From Hymenobacter properus (lineage in GTDB: Bacteria; Bacteroidota; Bacteroidia; Cytophagales; Hymenobacteraceae): a stretch of DNA of 64,000 bases. The DNA lies in assembly GCF_015694735.1 (NCBI RefSeq), contig NZ_JADQDP010000004.1:248001-312000 (forward strand), written 5' to 3'. Shown piece by piece: positions 61,751 to 64,000 of the stretch. Both the position numbers and the translations under genes were made by a program. How positions within the stretch are numbered: the stretch's first letter is position 1; every line of letters starts with the position of its first letter. A model generated the notes under the pieces. It did no database searches, had not been told where the DNA came from, and saw nothing but the letters and a program-made list of their open reading frames with translations.

Positions 61751-62674
61751 ATTTTTCCCCCACGACTTGCTGATGCTCAGATGGTGGCTGAAGCCCAGCG
61801 CCTGCTGAAACGCTGCCGCGTAGTCAATCTGAAACGTCCCGGCCGCCACGCCAATGCCTGCGCTGGCCTGCTCGGTGAGCGAGGCCAGGCCCAGGCGCGC
61901 GGCCAGCACCGGCACCGGCCGGTACTCCAGGCCCGCTTTGAAATTGGCGTCGCGCTCCACGTCCTTCTCGGTTTCGACCACCAGCAGCACCTGCGAGCCG
62001 GGCCGATAGGCCAGGCCGGCTTTGAGCACAGTGGGCACCCGCTCGTCCTGGTAGCTGGCCAGCTTGGTTTGGCTTAGGTTGTAGAGCGAGGCGCCGAAGG
62101 TGAGGCGGTTGGGCAGTATCTCAATTTGCCCGCCGAGCGTGCCCAGCAGCACGCGCCGGCTGCCCAGGCCCTCGATGCTCACTTGCAGCATATCCACGCG
62201 GGCGCCAAGGCTGATTTGGCCGAAACGGTAGCCGTAGCCGGCGCCCACGCGGGTTTCGTTGTAGAGCGTGCCACCGAAGCGCTGTGCCTCGAAGGCCACG
62301 ACGCCGTGGCGGGCCCAGGTGCGGGCCACCGGCGCCACTACCTGGGGGGCGGCCATGCCGTCGGTGGGCGTGCCAGCGCTGGGCTGGCGGCCCAGCGGCA
62401 GGGCCACTGTAAGTGCCCCCACGTTTAGGGCCGAGCTGAAATAACGGTTTTCGGCGTAAAAACCCACGCTGGGCTGTTTAATCTCCCCGACGCCGGCCAC
62501 GTTGTTGCCCATGCTCCACACCTCGCCGGACAAGGCCACCGAGGCATTGCTGAGGCCCGCCGCGCGGGCGCCGCGCACGCCCGGGCCGTTGCCCTGCGCT
62601 GCGGCCGGCAGCCAAACCAAACAAACCCAAACGAAACTAAAAATTGAAAAATACCGGGGTAAACAGTGTTGCAT
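61745..62674 (-). CDS. Outer-membrane barrel protein, PorV/PorQ-like
   Basis: A signal peptide (FSFVWVCLVWLPAAAQ) precedes a ~280-residue barrel with alternating strands: RAAGLSNASVALSGEVWSMGNNVAG, SVGFYAENRYFSSALNVGALTVALPLG, GYGYRFGQISLGARVDML. The N-terminal GARAAGLSNASVAL motif is shared with PorV/PorQ-type FadL-like barrels and related Bacteroidota barrels. A T9SS-related role is possible but unproven. It lies 52 nt upstream of the HhH/barrel gene and is probably co-transcribed with it. Confidence 0.8.
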   Translation of the reverse strand: MQHCLPRYFSIFSFVWVCLVWLPAAAQGNGPGVRGARAAGLSNASVALSGEVWSMGNNVAGVGEIKQPSVGFYAENRYFSSALNVGALTVALPLGRQPSAGTPTDGMAAPQVVAPVARTWARHGVVAFEAQRFGGTLYNETRVGAGYGYRFGQISLGARVDMLQVSIEGLGSRRVLLGTLGGQIEILPNRLTFGASLYNLSQTKLASYQDERVPTVLKAGLAYRPGSQVLLVVETEKDVERDANFKAGLEYRPVPVLAARLGLASLTEQASAGIGVAAGTFQIDYAAAFQQALGFSHHLSISKSWGKNQ

Positions 62675-62780
62675 GCCGGGAAGTTAGCACGTGGTCGGCA
62701 ATGGCTGGGCTTGCTTTCGAAATTATTTTGGCCGGCGGCGCGGTTATCCGTTCCGGCCCCCTTGCCGAACTTGCCGCCGT

Positions 62781-63515
62781 ATGCCCCGCTCCTTCTCTGC
62801 CGCGCCCCGCCGCGAAACGCTGCTCTATCGCAACCAACCGCTTCACTACACCCTGGTTTTTCGCTCGCGCCGCACCATCGGCTTCGCCGTGCGGCCCGAT
62901 GGCAGCGTGCACATCAGTGCGCCGGCCGGCACTTCGCCCGAGTGGGTGGCCCAGCAAGTGCTGCGCAAAGCCGACTGGATTCTCAAACACCAAGAAACCT
63001 TTGCCCGCCGCCCGGCCCCCGCACCCAGCCGCCGCTACGAGGCCGGCAGCCAGCATTTCTACCAGGGCCAAGCCTACGCCCTGCGCTTCGCCGAAGCTCC
63101 GCGTCCCAACGTAGCTGTGGAAGGCGAAAATCTGGTGCTCAGCAGCCGCGCCCCGCTCACTGAAGCGCAAGCCGAAGCCCTGCTGCATACCTGGTACGCC
63201 CGCCAGGCCGGGCCGCTCTTTGCCGAGTCGCTGGCCCGGGTGTGGCCACGCTTCGCGGAGTTCAACCTGACGCGCCCCACGCTCTCAGTACGGCAGATGC
63301 GCACGCGCTGGGGCAGCTGCACGCCGCGCACGGCCCGCATCCGCCTCTCGCCCGAGCTGGTGCGCGCCCGCCCCGAGTGCCTCGACTATGTGCTGCTGCA
63401 CGAGTGCTGCCACCTGCTGGTGGGCGACCATTCCAAGGCCTTCTACGACCTGCAAACCCGCCTGCTGCCCGATTGGGAGCGGTGGAAAATCGAGTTGAAC
63501 GCGCTGCCGAAGTAG
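62781..63515 (+). CDS. YgjP-like (M48-related) metallopeptidase
   Basis: The 244-residue protein has the YgjP/WLM-like layout: a beta domain (YTLVFRSRRTIGFAVRPDGSVHISAP), RTRWGSCTPRTARIRLSPELV (the WGSC motif), and the zinc motif HECCHLLVGDHSKAFYDL (HExxH plus the third ligand region). It is predicted to be a cytoplasmic zinc hydrolase whose substrate is unknown. ATG 62781 was chosen over a GTG at 62691 because the intervening residues lie in the promoter zone. YidD follows 91 nt later. Confidence 0.92.
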   Translation: MPRSFSAAPRRETLLYRNQPLHYTLVFRSRRTIGFAVRPDGSVHISAPAGTSPEWVAQQVLRKADWILKHQETFARRPAPAPSRRYEAGSQHFYQGQAYALRFAEAPRPNVAVEGENLVLSSRAPLTEAQAEALLHTWYARQAGPLFAESLARVWPRFAEFNLTRPTLSVRQMRTRWGSCTPRTARIRLSPELVRARPECLDYVLLHECCHLLVGDHSKAFYDLQTRLLPDWERWKIELNALPK

Positions 63516-63522
63516 CCTTGAG

Positions 63523-63598
63523 TAGCAAGACGTAAGTAGCAAGTAACAAGATATTATTCTCTACCTCGTCTTATTACCTGCTACTCACGTCTTTCTAC
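63523..63598. repeat. Imperfect inverted repeat between the metallopeptidase and yidD
   Basis: AGTAGCAAGACGTAAGTAGC, then AAGTAACAAGA, pairs with a right arm ending CTGCTACTCACGTCTTTCTACT. Mismatches are frequent. It belongs to no other family in the window. Confidence 0.7.
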
Positions 63599-63606
63599 TA
63601 ATCCCC

Positions 63607-63828
63607 ATGTCCCGCCTGTTCCGCGCCCTGTTTCTCAGCCTCGTTTGGTTCTACCAGCGTTTCATCTCGCCGCTCACGGCGCCGAGCTGCCGGTACGTGC
63701 CCACCTGCTCGGTGTATGCGGCAGAGGCTATCCGCAAGCACGGGCCGTGGCGGGGCGGGCGCCTGGCGCTGCGGCGCATTGCCAGCTGCCACCCCTGGGG
63801 CGGCCACGGCTACGACCCCGTACCTTAG
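63607..63828 (+). CDS. yidD: Membrane protein insertion efficiency factor YidD
   Basis: YidD assists YidC in inserting membrane proteins. The 73-residue protein has the full family signature: LVWFYQRFISPLTAPSCRYVPTCSVYAAEAIRKHG (amphipathic helix, conserved Cys pair) and RIASCHPWGGHGYDPVP. It is usually placed near rnpA and yidC; neither is visible here, so it stands alone in this genome. Confidence 0.95.
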   Translation: MSRLFRALFLSLVWFYQRFISPLTAPSCRYVPTCSVYAAEAIRKHGPWRGGRLALRRIASCHPWGGHGYDPVP

Positions 63829-63874
63829 GCTGCGGCCTGCGTATAGGCGGAGTTCACCGTCTGAACTTCTTTCG

Positions 63875-64000
63875 ATGCGCTTTACCCCCCTCCTGCCGGC
63901 CGCACTGGCCTTGCTGCTCACCACTGCCTCCTGCTCGCAGGCCCAATCCGACACTTCTGACAAAGGCGGCAAAAACGCCAAAAGCTCCAAGGGCGGCGAC
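63875..64000 (+). CDS. Lipoprotein, N-terminal fragment cut by the window edge
   Basis: MRFTPLLPAALALLLTTASC is a lipoprotein signal with the Cys after TAS. It is followed by a polar, Lys/Ser-rich stretch (SDTSDKGGKNAKSSKGGD). The frame stays open to 64000. No domain is reached, so no function can be given. Confidence 0.75.
   Translation, partial: MRFTPLLPAALALLLTTASCSQAQSDTSDKGGKNAKSSKGGD

Overview
The window looks like a chromosomal segment of a high-GC member of the Bacteroidota, most likely Hymenobacter or a close Cytophagales relative. This rests on three things: C-terminal type IX secretion (T9SS) sorting domains on two secreted proteins, families typical of the phylum (GEVED, DUF4136, DUF4468, DUF3857/transglutaminase, PuuD-type urate oxidase), and poor Shine-Dalgarno signals. 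The genus is an inference. I see no rRNA, tRNA, insertion sequence or CRISPR array.

1-15.7 kb: a secreted GEVED/Ig-like protein cut by the left edge, with an apparent frameshift at its start; a cysE-cysM cysteine operon; a cupin; a large soluble hybrid PAS histidine kinase; an MscS channel; a HEAT-repeat/cyclophilin lipoprotein; a glycosyltransferase; a redoxin gene followed by a cytochrome c/copper-monooxygenase/T9SS gene; and an unknown lipoprotein.

15.8-33.6 kb: an almost complete purine (guanine to ureide) catabolic island. GuaD makes xanthine, XdhA/XdhB (matured by XdhC) make urate, and membrane PuuD oxidises urate. HiuH and UraD then give allantoin, AllB gives allantoate, AllC gives ureidoglycine and UGlyAH gives ureidoglycolate. 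A CitE/malate-synthase-superfamily protein closes the leftward operon and could act on the glyoxylate released. A ureidoglycolate lyase or amidohydrolase is missing. Three genes (TonB-like lipoprotein, YtcJ-type amidohydrolase, small secreted protein) interrupt the island.

33.8-43.5 kb: a DUF4136 lipoprotein and an ABC exporter, then a visibly AT-richer two-gene islet. The islet encodes a ParB/sulfiredoxin-fold protein, whose helical C-terminus carries an R-x4-H HEPN-like motif, and a D12-class adenine methyltransferase. It is the best candidate here for an undescribed system. To its right lie an amidohydrolase, a DUF4468 protein, a DUF72 protein and a BLUF photoreceptor, with four copies of a terminator-like repeat between them.

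43.6-64 kb: two small orphan genes, a PL9-like pectate lyase with a T9SS tail, an outer-membrane-type pseudogene with an in-frame amber stop, an MFS transporter, three tandem DUF3857/transglutaminase-fold paralogs that lack the catalytic Cys plus a fourth that keeps it, a small secreted protein, an HhH/beta-barrel protein, another barrel protein, a YgjP-like metallopeptidase, YidD, and the start of a lipoprotein.

A striking genome-scale feature is a set of long imperfect palindromes (arms about 25-32 nt). They occupy most intergenic gaps from 2.9 to 33.8 kb, with one degenerate remnant at 56.8 kb. At least three sequence families are present, one copy is composite, and they create spurious N-terminal ORF extensions.
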